DNA from: Apostichopus japonicus
Taxonomy: Eukaryota > Echinodermata > Holothuroidea > Aspidochirotida > Stichopodidae
Assembly (NCBI RefSeq): GCF_037975245.1
Contig: NC_092569.1
Coordinates: 35,844,668 to 35,882,167 of the forward strand
DNA: 37,500 nt
Direction of reading: 5' to 3'
Part shown: positions 10,090 to 20,978 of the stretch, piece by piece
How positions within the stretch are numbered: position 1 is the first letter of the stretch
Layout: each line of letters starts with the position of its first letter
Position numbers and translations under genes: made by a program
Notes under the pieces: generated by a model
What the model was told of the DNA's origin: nothing
Seen by the model: only the letters and a program-made list of their open reading frames with translations
Databases searched by the model: none

Positions 10090-11871
10090 TAGAACTTGTT
10101 ACTATCTTACTGCGTTAGGCTTATTTGCTTAGGGTACAGCAACCCGAGTCAACAGTAAACGAAGATGACGTACAGTATAACTTCTAAAACTTTGGACTTA
10201 CCGAACTAGTTTGATACATTTAATAGTATAACAGACATGATAACATGCCTGCTAGGGGATTACGGGTAAGGATCCGAATTCACGTCATTATACGTGGAAA
10301 TAATACCGAGACATAGCCATGAAATGCAGACCTGTTCCTGTTAAATTGAATATTCTTGTAGCTCCATGGTGCATGATACTCACGTGACGTGCCATGTTCA
10401 TGATCATATAGTTACAGGGACTGAGCAATTACTTAATTTTAATATTCGTACCCTTTCCTAGAACGTTAGAACAATACTTTTCATTGCGGTGGTAGTTCAT
10501 AACTAGACAACTACACCATTAACACCAATTACAGGAGAATAACATGATTTGTCAATGTCACTTTCCTTTCCTTTCATTCTGTGGCATTTTCATTTGTCTT
10601 TACCGTCCATAAGGGCTTTACTTAAAGGGTAACCTCCGTTGTCGCGGAATTTACCGGGTAACTTGCTTGGAAGTCAGTGGCGCTATTAACATTTTTTGTT
10701 AAATCTGTGAACCACTCAGCGCCCCCCCCCCCCCCCCATCCATACACACATTGCTCTCATTAAGCACTTCTTCTTCAGAAGTAAAACTTTTCTTTAGCGG
10801 AAATATTCGAAATGTTCGAATTGCCTACACTGTTCATTTAAGATGATGAAAAATGACCACATTTTCACTGTCCTGTATACCTTCTACCTTCACATTTCCA
10901 CTATACCCTCTACCTTTGTTTTCTAGAAAGAGGGAAGAACTCCTCACTTTAAGCCCACTTTATTCTCGCAAATTCAGCAAGTTGTCTCTTTAAACAGCTC
11001 AAGATAAACACTTCTATATAATAAAACATCAGATCTGGTATATTAATCATTATAGTCATACTAGATGCTATTACTTTTTTCTCCGGTCGTCGTTCTACTG
11101 AAATAAATTTGTTTTCTGTAAAATGCGAGGTTATATCTCTGATAATTAAGTCATTACCCGGTATTCATAAATAAGACTTTGAGAGAGCGAAATACCACCC
11201 GCAACTTAATAATATCCTTACAGTTTACCATTCACAATCTGAATAACTATATCGTTGTTATATATTCTTATATCGTTGCACGTATATTGACCTAATATAT
11301 ACTGTATGTACGTGCAGTTATCTATACATAGGGCGAACGAAGGATTTTGCGACCGTGGGTGTTAAAAATGTAGCTAATTTTGAGGAAGGTCTGATTATTT
11401 TAGTTGAGGGCACTTTAAAGTCGTTGTTTTGCTTTCCCTGTAACTCAAAAATCATACTATCATCAACTGACCTTGGTATATGAAAAAAAAAGATATTATT
11501 CTAAAGATACATCAATTCCTTTGGAAAGATTTCTTATATTTAAAGTTTTATTTTGTATGCATACATTTGGATTAAACTAATACACAGGAAAGAATGTTTC
11601 TGAAGACGACTTTTCGTAATGTCTGCCGAACTTATAACTTAACTTCACTCTATATAAACGAATCATTGTATATAAAAAAAATCTTCTTGATCGAACGAAT
11701 CACTGTCATTTTCGTTAGTGTCCATGGAACGGCTTCCTAGTTTCCGCGAAGACCCCCCTCCCCCTCCCCCACACACACACGTGTTCCCTCGAAGATCTCG
11801 CTGTTTTGGACAGGCCATGGCTACTGTAATTCAGCGCCCACAATGGTTATTTCAGTTTTATGAGAATCTTT
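10087..11871. other. intergenic, no gene seen
   Basis: No exon or recognisable repeat is supported here. It contains a run of about 17 C residues near 10721-10737 and AT-rich unique-looking sequence. It forms the 3' flank of the PC-esterase gene; an AATAAA signal on the minus strand near 11545 is a possible polyadenylation site. Confidence 0.5.
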
Positions 11872-13631
11872 TCATACTTTCAATATTGTGCAGATTCTCA
11901 CATCTACGCTTCCTGACTGAGTTTCATACTTTCCAACTGGATCTGTCCGCATACAGTCGATTGGGCAAAGTGACCCATTCCATGCTTGTTGATCCTGCTT
12001 GGCTATGTTTGGCAGTAGTCCTGTTAATGTAGTACACTTTAAATTTGGAACTCTTTTGATATGCCAAGGAAACAGAGAATGTGGACAGTCGTGGCAAAGG
12101 GTCATCTTTCTATCAAGGTTTCCATTTGTAGGTTCGCACGTTTCCAGCGAAGTAAGCCAAACGTTCTTTCCATCAGGTGCGAGTGCCTTACCGAGTAGAA
12201 TTTGAGCAATCATTTCAGTAGGATCACCACATACCCGAACATTTCCGTTCATGTCGCTGCACGGTCGGTGCCAGTGCATCGATTTCATTATGAAGGGTGC
12301 ACCTTCAGTTGTGTGTCTCCAAGGTGTTGCTAACGCAAAGCCGTCCAACGTCCTTATGCTTTTATGGAAAGTAGGAAACGCTTTCGCTTCGTCCATACTA
12401 GCTTGTCTTCCATCTGGAGTATAAAGTGAGCCCTCGTGAGCTTTAAAACCATTCAATGCGTAAAACATTCCATTCCAGGATTCTGGAATTGTTTCCGCTA
12501 GTAATTTTAACTGAAGAGCATTTAACATGACCATAATTACAACATCCGGTTGAATTCTTTCCGTGAATAAAGTTTCTTTAAAATAGCCAATTGCGTCCCC
12601 GAAGAAGTCGTTGTTGGCGCTTACTTTTTTGTCATTGTGGCATGTAATATTAACATGTTTGGTATCATTCATTTCGTTCATACTAGCGCCTTCAATTCTA
12701 AAATCCTGATAGATAAATCTTAAACTACCGACTCGAGCTTCCTCCATACCCCAGCATCTCCACAGAATTGAATCTTGGAGACTGGTCTTCTCTGTCTTCC
12801 TGAGCGCCAGATCTACTAAAGATAAAAATATACCCCTCTCGGTAGATCTTCCAAGAACGACGATGGTCCTCGGCACTGATGACGTCGAAGCTCTTACGAG
12901 GTCATCTGTCGTGAATATATCAAAACTGCATCGCTTGGGTTGAAGCACCCAACCACTCCTCAACGTTCCACGTTCATTCCCAGCAAGGTCTCGTGTTACC
13001 CAGTCCCCCTCTGACCAGGATGGGTCGTATTGTGGGATAGACTGACAAGATGGAAGCTTGTCGGATTCTTCTCGTCTATCACTGTCACTAACTGCTGGTC
13101 CATCAATAAACAATTTAAATGGGCTTCCGGGAAGTTGTTTCTGGCTTGACCGAGAAATTTCCTCGACATATAAATCAAAAATACCTGGCAGAGTTGGTAT
13201 ATAACTAAAATGTATTTCCAAGGTATCTGTTCTACTAACATTTGTGGGTGCTACAGCAAAGATATGCTTTTCTCCAACCGCCAAAACACTGAAGAAATAC
13301 TTTTTATGAAAGGCTTCATTCATTGATGAATCAACTTGTATCGTAAGTTTGGCTTCGATTCCAACAGAAGCTCGTACAAGTCCGTCTCCAAAGACTAAAC
13401 ATTTGCTTTTTGCACTCGTGCCCGTAACAATAGGTGTATGTCTACGTATCGGTCCGACATTCGGTGTCGAAGAACACTTGGATCGGTTCCTCGACAAGAC
13501 GTTGGGCCTGTTCCCTGCAAATGATGCATCATTGTCTTGTAGGAATGATAAATTGGCAAGGGGGATATTTGATCTCTCTCTAGTATCATCCTGTATTTGT
13601 GTAGTAGGACTAGGACGTGACTCGGCCTGAT
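11872..13631 (-). CDS. filamin-Ig / PC-esterase (NXPE-like) protein, last exon
   Basis: One long open exon starts after a TTTTGTTTTCCAG acceptor (phase 1) and encodes about 586 residues to a TGA; the N-terminal exon(s) are not identified. After a polar start comes CSSTPNVGPIRRHTPIV, then a filamin-type Ig domain (codons about 68-175, ending in LPGSPFKLF, the usual filamin close). The C-terminal half begins GWVLQPKRCSFDIFTTDD, followed by TIVVLGRSTERGIFLSLVDL, the nucleophile-loop region of PC-esterase/NXPE proteins, and later HWHRPCSDMNGN, VRVCGDPTEMIAQILL and a Cys-rich tail. NXPE family members are secreted or Golgi-type proteins, several proposed to act on glycan acylation. At the catalytic loop this protein has GRS where GDS is usual. 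The start is set by the acceptor, not by an ATG. Confidence 0.8.
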
Positions 13632-13855
13632 CTGGAAAACAAAAACAAGGTAAAGAGATGACAAAATTAGAAATTAAAAAAGCACAGTTGATACTGTTTC
13701 AACAGAAGAGACATATGTCTACTGTAAAAGCGAAAAAAATTGAGATCAACACATCAGGCAGGGCTGAATCATGTATCCTGTCCATATATGTATGAAATAA
13801 AATCATGACTAAACAAAGTTTTAAGAACGTTTAAACAAAAGCTTTCATGAATCCA

Positions 13856-14016
13856 ATTGAAAATTGACTATTCATAATAATGGACGTTAAAATATGAATC
13901 TAAGAGACTGACTTCGGTCAGCTTACGGCTTTGATAAGCCACTGATGGCTTCTTCGCGAGTTCCTGCTAGCGGGAGGATCTAAAATACATACATACATAC
14001 ATCCATACATACAAAC
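13856..14016 (+). mobile_element. tRNA-derived SINE, 5'-truncated copy
   Basis: This copy matches the reverse complement of 32592-32740: shared words include TGGACGTTAAA, GACTTCGGTCAGCTTACGGC, TTTGATAAGCC and TCGCGAGTTCCTGC, followed by GGAGGATCTAA and a (CATA)n tail. The tRNA-like head seen in the other copy is missing here. It lies just upstream of the PC-esterase last exon, in its intron. Confidence 0.8.
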
Positions 14017-14109
14017 AAGAATACGAACAGATCATATCATAATCAAAAATATTTATCAGTTTATATATACGGCGTGATATTTGTTTAGGATGGGGCCGGG
14101 AAGTGGGGA

Positions 14110-14760
14110 CGACCTCGTCCTACTGTCACTGGTTTTGCAACCTTTCGCTGTTCATTTTGTCCGTTGTCTGTTTAATCTAGGCCCCCTTTAAATCTTTGTT
14201 GGCTCTAGGACAGGGATACCCATTGTCTCCCTTGATCTATTCATTCTGTTTTTGAATTGCTAAATCTTTTAATATAATGAGTAGACCCTGCCAATGAAAG
14301 AACCCGATGAATTTGTATTGGAAATTAGAATTGTAGGGCTCGTTCAGTATATATGCTGCAGATACCACTATCTATATTCAAAGTGATGATGGTATCTTCT
14401 GCAGCCTCCTTCAACATTTAAGTTTTAAATGTATTTCAGGTTTAAAGATAAATTTTGATTAGTCGCTGTCTTGTGAATTTAAAGGGTTCCTCTGTGCATT
14501 TGGATTGCTTACATAGCATTCCTTGGAGACTTTTGGTTGAAGGTTTTAGTCAGTATACACTTTGTGGTATATCTTGGGTTATCGATAAACTCAATTTATG
14601 TATTCTTGGAAACTGGTCCTTGACAAAATTAATTACAACTTGTGTATTCCTGTTAATAGTTTTAAACATGCTTTCTAATGACTTAGCGGGTATTTCGAAT
14701 GTAAATTTTGTCTACAACATTTTGCTCCAGTCATCATGTAAGTCTTACTTTTAAATGGCA
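14110..14760 (+). mobile_element. L1/Tx1-type LINE reverse transcriptase relic
   Basis: Plus-strand pieces in shifting frames show the RT core: GQGYPLSPLIYSF near 14212-14250 (RT motif 4), a DDEFVLEI-like stretch near 14305-14325, an eroded active-site region near 14370, SDDGIFCSLLQHLSFKC near 14380-14430, and a thumb-like WVIDKLNLCILGNWSLTKLI near 14575-14635. Frameshifts and stops make it inactive. It is truncated at both ends. Assignment to the L1/Tx1 group is from motif spelling and is moderate. Confidence 0.6.
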
Positions 14761-14973
14761 TGAAACAAAGAGTATTGCAAGACAAATGTGAAATGTTACA
14801 AACAGATATTAACATTAATATCGTTACCTCAAGTGTATGTTCTTCCTGTTTCATTTGTATTGAGAACGTGCCACGGTTTCCTTGGCAACTGTTATATACT
14901 ATATATTATTTGCACAAAATGTTATTCTGCTTGACGGAAATGACATTTCTGTCGTGATGTTTGGTTGTGAGCA

Positions 14974-14974
<1 letters not shown>

Positions 14975-15043
<69 letters not shown>

Positions 15044-15081
15044 TTATATATATATATATAAATATATATATATGTATGTAT

Positions 15082-15158
<77 letters not shown>
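14975..15158. repeat. (TA)n microsatellite with TG interruptions
   Basis: Around 180 bases of TA with a few TTTA and TATG variants. It abuts the 3' side of the minus-strand LINE and may have grown from that element's simple-repeat tail. Long open frames called on both strands here are artefacts of the repeat. Confidence 0.97.
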
Positions 15159-15160
<2 letters not shown>

Positions 15161-15656
15161 AAACGTACAAGTGCAGCTGTCTACAATAACTTATCTAGAT
15201 TACCATTTTGTAAATAAACAGCTGCAGGATAAATAAAACTATTTCTATATACATTAATTCTGAATTTGGTGTTATTGCTTCGTTTCTCAAACTATACCTA
15301 GTAGTCTCTCGATGTAGAGAGTTAAGTTCTGTATGCAAAGAATGTCTGTCATTTCTCTGTATGCAATTACACTTCTAATGAACTCAAATTTAGCAGCATT
15401 GTTAACAGTACTCATAAGAAAGTTAAAATCTATAGTAAAAATTCTAGAAAAATACTTTAAAAAAGTAATAATTCTCTTATTATCTTTTATTAGTAAAATG
15501 TGATACCAAGCAGAAACAGCATATATTATGTGTGGTAAGATATTGGCAGTAAAAACTCTTTTTTTACATCAACATGAAAATATGGAACTATATACGATAG
15601 AGTTGAGACTATGAAGTACACCCGTTTCAGTATTCTGCTTATATGACCAGTGAAAC

Positions 15657-16064
15657 TTAGTTTTTGTCATCAATACAAACACCTAGATATACTGTATGAT
15701 GAGTGCGTTCTACTTCCGCATCTTTAATTGAGATTTTAGTTAACTTACATGATACGGGACCTTCATGTTTTATATTTATATTCTCAAAAACCATTTCCTT
15801 AGATTTCTTTGAATTTAGTCTTAGATTCTTCCCATCACACTGATCTACAATACTTGATACATCAGTTTTATAACTTGCTTGGACAGTCTGATGCGTTCGC
15901 TTTGATACATTGCACACTATAGCAGTGTCATCAGCATATTTCACCACAGTGCATTTAGAAGTAGATCGTATTTCGTCAGTATATATTGTGAACAGTATAG
16001 AAGACAGAGGACCGGCTTGAGGGACACCAACACTTATTTTCGATTTTTCCGTCAAACCAGCCAT
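15657..16064 (-). pseudogene. LINE RT, palm to thumb part
   Basis: This frame holds VGVPQAGPLSSILFTIYTDE (RT motif 4 region) and VVKYADDTAIVCN, in which YADD is the polymerase active-site motif, followed by NLRLNSKKSKEMVFE. An insertion/deletion separates it from the upstream RT frame at about 16080. It has no start of its own, being a broken part of the LINE ORF2. Confidence 0.8.
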
Positions 16065-16092
16065 TCATAAAATTTGATATCCAATGTAACAA

Positions 16093-16638
16093 CTATGGCT
16101 CTTCAACGAACCCTTGCATGTCCTGGATTAAACGATTTGGAAGAACCGTGTTAAAAGCACTGGCAAAATCAAGAAATAGGACCTTAGATATAGTAGTATC
16201 GGTACATGACAACCCCTTCATATAAGCAAATCGATTGCTATCTCCGTATTGATCAATAGCTTGGGTTATTTGAGGCACGATCAATTTCTGCATACAATTA
16301 AAACTTATACAGGCAAAATCAATTGGTCTAAAATCATTTACCGATCGTGGAGTTGACACTTTGGGTATAGGGGCTGGTATCTCACATTGTGCTGTACATT
16401 TATTGAAAATAGTTGTAAAAATATCCGATAGTTTATCGGTACAAAATTTATATACCCACCAAGCTGTATTGTCAGAGCCACCAGCTATGCCATTCTTTGG
16501 AGACTTAAGGCATTTTGTAACATTTTTTACTTCAAATTTAAAGTTTTCTTTATTCGTACGTTCAGGCAAAAACAAGGGTACATCTAAGCATAAGGAATCA
16601 TTGAAACATCCGAAATAAACATTTAGTTCATTTGCCAT
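16093..16638 (-). pseudogene. LINE RT, fingers part
   Basis: The frame includes NGIAGGSDNTAWWVYKF, VNDFRPIDFACISFNCMQKL and FLDFASAFNTVLPNRLI, which match RT motifs 1-3 of Jockey-group LINEs (usual forms are DFRPIALT and DFSSAFNT). The endonuclease lies farther upstream on the minus strand. Confidence 0.8.
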
Positions 16639-18591
16639 TTCTCTGCTTACAGTTTGTTTTTCATCATTGTCCGGCGATCGTACGTTTCTAAGTAAGTCCC
16701 GCAGAGATTAAGAGTCAGCAGTTACTTCCTGAAAAACAGTGGTTCTATTCTGATGTACGCGTCTGTTAATATCTCTCTGTATTATATTCTTAAGTAGGGT
16801 TGATAATGGGGTTGCCTTCTTTGGAACACACATGTCGCTCACAAAGTTAATATAAAATGATACCACTTCAGTAAGTTCGTCTATATTATTGGAGCTTTCT
16901 CTAAAAACTTTCCAATCAGTGGTATCTAACGCGTCTCGTTAAATATCAATCTTGTCCTTTGATATATCGGCTTTCAATTTCGTTTTCCTTGGTTGAATTT
17001 TTCTATGCTTTTCAATAAAAATTGGTAAATCCTGAACAGTGGTATGGTCTGAGCTTGGGATGGGTGGCCCTGGTTAAACCTTGTAATATTCGCCTTTCGC
17101 TAATATAACATCGAGTTTGGAATTTGCTTGAGGATTTGTGACAAAATCCACATAATTTCGATATCCCGTTGTCTCTAGAAACGGAATGGTATCTCTGTTG
17201 ATGTCTCCTACAATGACTATATGGGACCTTGGATTATCCTTTTGAATTTCTAGAACTATGTTACGCAGTTCTCTGTCAGCTATAGGGTAAAGTTCGATGA
17301 CGGTCTAGTATACACGTTTACTGTGGTAACATTTGTAAAACACTTGGCAAGAAGCGAGGACGTATTTTAACGGCAAACAGCTCGATATCTGGCAAGGAAA
17401 GGGGTGGCACACACTTTCGGAGGAATTGGCGACCAGTCCTTAGCTACGTATGTTATGAGACCCCACCATTTGCCGAAAATTGACGGTCATGACGAAAAAA
17501 GTAATATTCGTCCAGTTGTAGGGCTTCATCGAACACTATGTGCTATGGGATCTCATTTTGCCATTCTATTTCATTTCTTTGAATCTTAATTTCTTGCAGA
17601 GATATGAAACTCAGATTTTGCATATTGGCAATAGTTTGTTCTAGGTGAATGAACTTTCATTGCAGACTATAGATGATAAGCCATAAATCCATAAGTCAGA
17701 AAATAGTGTATATTGCACAAAAGGACGAAAAAACTGTTAGCGAAAGTGCATACGTGTCAGCTCATATAGAGCGCATCTAATCTAGATCGGGTATAAAATA
17801 TAAAGTCTCGACGGCCCATGTTATAACTGCAACGCTTCTAATTTCTACAATACTTCACCCAGCCTAAGACACTCAAGCGTAACGATTCAATTTTGACCAT
17901 TAAACGGTTAAATTCATTCAACGCAAACCAGTTAGCGGGTTAATTTGTTTGATAATTAACGGGTTATTAAAACAAACTTGTGCACCCCACCATGCCAATC
18001 TTCCCTTCCCACTAACCCTGAATATTTTTTCTGTGGACCACTGTGTCCTAGAATGATTATTGTACACATGTACATAACATGATGCAGCAAGCAATACGCT
18101 CAACATCTAAACGTGACGAACAAGAACTTACCGTACCCCTCATTAAATTTGCATATGTCCACTATAACATCACAAACACCACCGCAAAGCCTTGGATGAG
18201 TATACTCAAGAATTACATCATAGATTTTGACGGAAATTTTAAAATAATTTATCATGAGTTATAGCAAAACTGAGCAGTGTTTGTATAAAGACTGTACAGT
18301 CTGATAACAAGTACATGATCGAAGGCTTCGGGAGGCTTCGGATCGAGCCGTGGACAACGAACTCAGTGTTTGCAGCATTCGATGTGCAATCGATTGGATT
18401 CGGCACTCAGTGGATGAAATGACGATAGTTCGCCATGGTAGAGTATACATCGAGGAGTCGAATGAGTTCCTCACTTAGTGAGCGGATGAAAGTCATCTCG
18501 TCACATTAGTAAGGAGTCGTGAAATGTTAAGATTAAAATCCAGTGCATAAATTACATATCCTACCGTACTGGTTGTTGTCGATCCACTTAC

Positions 18592-18811
18592 CTAGCTGAA
18601 GATGTTCGTGATATCTGTGTTCATGTACAATTTCGACATAGTCCGGTTTGCTAAGTGGGCTCCCATAACGAAATTTGGTAATCTTTGTAACATCATTTTT
18701 TCCAGAAAAGTAATACGAAGCTGTTAACATTGAAAGCGACATTAGAATACAAATAAAAGTCTTTAAACTACCACACGGTGATAGACTTTCAGCCATTTTA
18801 GCCCTATACAA
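18592..18811 (-). other. exon-like open frame with a membrane anchor in the LINE leader (copy B)
   Basis: Counterpart of 1637-1856, with the same hydrophobic segment and the same GTAAGT donor after CTAG. Amino-acid differences between the two (M/R, I/N, R/S, I/L, R/E) are mostly replacements, consistent with neutral drift. Confidence 0.3.
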
Positions 18812-18855
18812 AGTGAACCAACGTTTTAGCTGTTACAAGCAAGTATATCATACAG

Positions 18856-19600
18856 TGTGGTCAGTTAAAACTCGATTGCGAGATGCAGGTCATCAGGGCT
18901 GATACAGTTGGTTGCTGATACATAAAGGTTGTGAGTTGCTTGTGGCAATTTGTTTTATAATTCTACAGTTATTGACCGGTTGATATAGGTGTTAACTGCA
19001 CGTTTAACGACGCAACGTAAAACAATACAAATATCAATGGCCGGATTATTGATTATAACAATACAGAAACAATGTATTACTTAAACAGCTGTGCAGGCTA
19101 TCATTTCGCGCAGATTTGTAAATGTTTACCTAGCGTTGTAATTATGCCTGCTTATTCACTTAATGTGCAAACCGTGTGCAAGTCGGGACTCGACACTCCT
19201 CTCCTGGGCTGACTCCCTGTTGAGTGAGGATATGAAATTAATTATTCCTGTAAAGTTTTAAAGTCGCCCTCGTATGTCGGACTGTTTTTATACTGTATCT
19301 TTGTGTTACTGGGCGTCAGTGTTGTTTGTGTTAAGTAAGTGAACCCTCAAGACATTGTGTTATACTGTTATTTTTTATATATACTATGATGTCTAAGGGC
19401 TGTGCGTAAAATATGTACTGTAGTCTGCTGGGAAAGTTTCATGCCTGTAATTTCATGAGTATAAAGGTCTGTTCAAAAGTAAAGACTAAACTAAGCTGAG
19501 AGAGCTCTCCCTAGCCAGTTAACCGCTAAGATCCAGTGCCTCGCCAACAAGTCATTGGACCAGAATAACGTTGGACTACATCTGTGCGGTAGTTCTTGAG
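18856..19600 (+). repeat. candidate 5' LTR and leader of the copia element
   Basis: The region begins TGTGGTCAG right after the LINE boundary and ends before the gag start at 19671. No intact second LTR was found, so the limits are guesses. A diverged stretch matching 19158-19250 occurs at 27598-27710 in the same orientation (TAATGTGCAAA, GTGTGCAA, TGTTGAGTGAGGATAT). Confidence 0.4.
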
Positions 19601-19670
19601 CTGCAACAGAAGTAGTAACATTATTATCGCTAAACTGGTCTAATTCATTGTTCAGTACAACTACTAGACA

Positions 19671-19712
19671 ATGTCAGCAGAACTGAAGAGTGTTGCTACA
19701 TGGAAAGTCTAA
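19671..19712 (+). pseudogene. copia gag start
   Basis: ATG opens MSAELKSVATWKV then a stop, the usual opening of copia-type gag proteins in invertebrates. The following part of gag is missing or displaced before the AT-rich segment at 19828-20372. Confidence 0.5.
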
Positions 19713-19827
19713 GTTAACCTTGAAGAATAACACTACGGTTACCAAATTTGTTGTCGTTTACATACTATGATGATCCGCATCACACTGTACCAATACATGT
19801 CAGCTACGTTTCGTAATGTTCAGATAT

Positions 19828-20372
19828 TGATTAATTAAGATATCGTATCTAAATATCTCATTATCTTAATGTACAGATACTATTGTATTAAGATACTTTT
19901 GTATCTTAATACTTCAGTATTCTCAACTTATTCGAACCTATAAAAAAGGCAACTTAAAGTCTGTACCAGTTGTGGATATATATGTAGGGGAGCGTCTGGA
20001 CCATGAGTGTCTTTTATAATCATCTGTCACATAATTATGTTTTTTTTTTTACGACGAAGAAGTGACAAAATCTACAAAGATGAGATGAAATTGACTACTT
20101 TCGTTCGCTACATCCTGTGAATGTACACAGGAATCTTCATGTAGAGATACAAAAGATCTCAGTATCTCAAAATCTTAATGTACAGATATTAAAATATTGA
20201 GATCTCGTATCGCAATATCTCAATATTCAGGTTTTTATATATGAAGATATCGTATCTAAATATTCAATATCTTAGTGTAAAATATTAGGATATTAAGATC
20301 TTGATTTCAACATCTCAACGTATAGATATTGAGATATTAATATCTCGCATCTCAATTATTCAATATCTGAAA
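19828..20372. repeat. AT-rich inverted-repeat segment (possible MITE)
   Basis: It begins TTCAGATATTGA and ends TCAATATCTGAA, a perfect 12-bp inverted repeat; imperfect pairing continues inward and outward. The interior is rich in AGATAT, GTATCT and TTAATGTACAGATA words. It sits inside the copia gag region. No target duplication was recognised. Confidence 0.5.
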
Positions 20373-20439
20373 GCACATATTACGGTACAGAAGATAATTC
20401 ACCTCAAATATATTAATATCTAGTTGGGACTTTAAAAGC

Positions 20440-20970
20440 TCCGTAGTTGGCAGATCAATTTCAAAATAAAATATGGGCCAATAAATTAGGATCGAGGCGT
20501 AACTCTATGGCACTACATTTCAAACACGGTGACTCTGTACAAAAGCATTTTAAGGATATAGTAGAAATTTTCGACGGGCACCCAGTTATTGGCCATGCAA
20601 TCAACCAAAACGATCGTGTTGTTCACCCGCGAGTCAATCTACCAGATTCTTTATAATATGTTTTTAACTGCACTTGAAGCAAACCGTGTTCCACAAGTGG
20701 ATATTGTAACGGACAGATTGTTACATGAAGATATGGTAATGCAACAGCGAACAAAGAGAAAAGGATGTGGTCACATCCAACAAAATTGTACAGAACCCGC
20801 TCAAGTTGAGCAGATATATGACTCCAGAGGCCAGATCGGTAAGCAACATGTCAGGCAGGGGGCTTAAAATGTAAAGGCTAAACGAAGAGACAGTGGTAAC
20901 CTAGACAAGGAGAGTGTTTGGTTGGTAGAACGGCACGTGGTGTCAGCTATTGCCGGTGATCCATTATACA
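20440..20970 (+). pseudogene. copia gag body
   Basis: Two overlapping frames are needed: 20447-20650 gives MADQFQNKIWANKLGS and then HFKHGDSVQKHFKDIVEIF and INQNDRVVH; after a shift near 20650 the second gives ILYNMFLTALEANRVPQVDI then VTDRLLHED. These match the UBN2/gag-polypeptide region of copia elements (GDSVQ.H, LPDSY, TALEAN, TERLLHEE). A reduced zinc knuckle follows (GCGHIQQNC, with the first CxxC half lost). The coding sequence stops at the TSD of the first hAT element. Confidence 0.8.
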
Positions 20971-20978
20971 GTTGGATC
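20971..20978 (+). repeat. target site duplication GTTGGATC, left
   Basis: Identical to 22461-22468; the pair brackets the first hAT-like element. Confidence 0.85.

Larger units (their letters stand above)
15170..18855 (-). mobile_element. CR1/L2-like LINE, copy B
   Basis: This is the longer of two copies, read on the minus strand. From 5' to 3' it has a leader of about 1.2 kb, a broken APE endonuclease (17640-17090, with LFAVKIRPRFLPS and ADRELRNIVLEIQKDNPR then IVIVGDINRDTIPF), a connector, and the RT (16638-15657). The frame is interrupted several times, and a degraded C-terminal region continues to about 15240 before a short 3' tail and the TA tract. The 5' boundary at 18855 coincides with the end of similarity to copy A and with the TG start of the candidate copia LTR. 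Confidence 0.75.

Noticed and set aside
10673-10740. hAT-like end (CAGTGGCGC with a C run)
   Set aside because: No partner end or 8-bp duplication was found, and the similarity is limited to about nine bases.
11718-12032. Plus-strand frame of 104 codons
   Set aside because: It overlaps the end of the PC-esterase exon on the opposite strand and starts in a C-rich repeat.
14922-15236. Open frames of 82 and 91 codons rich in Ile and Tyr on both strands
   Set aside because: They are translations of the (TA)n microsatellite.
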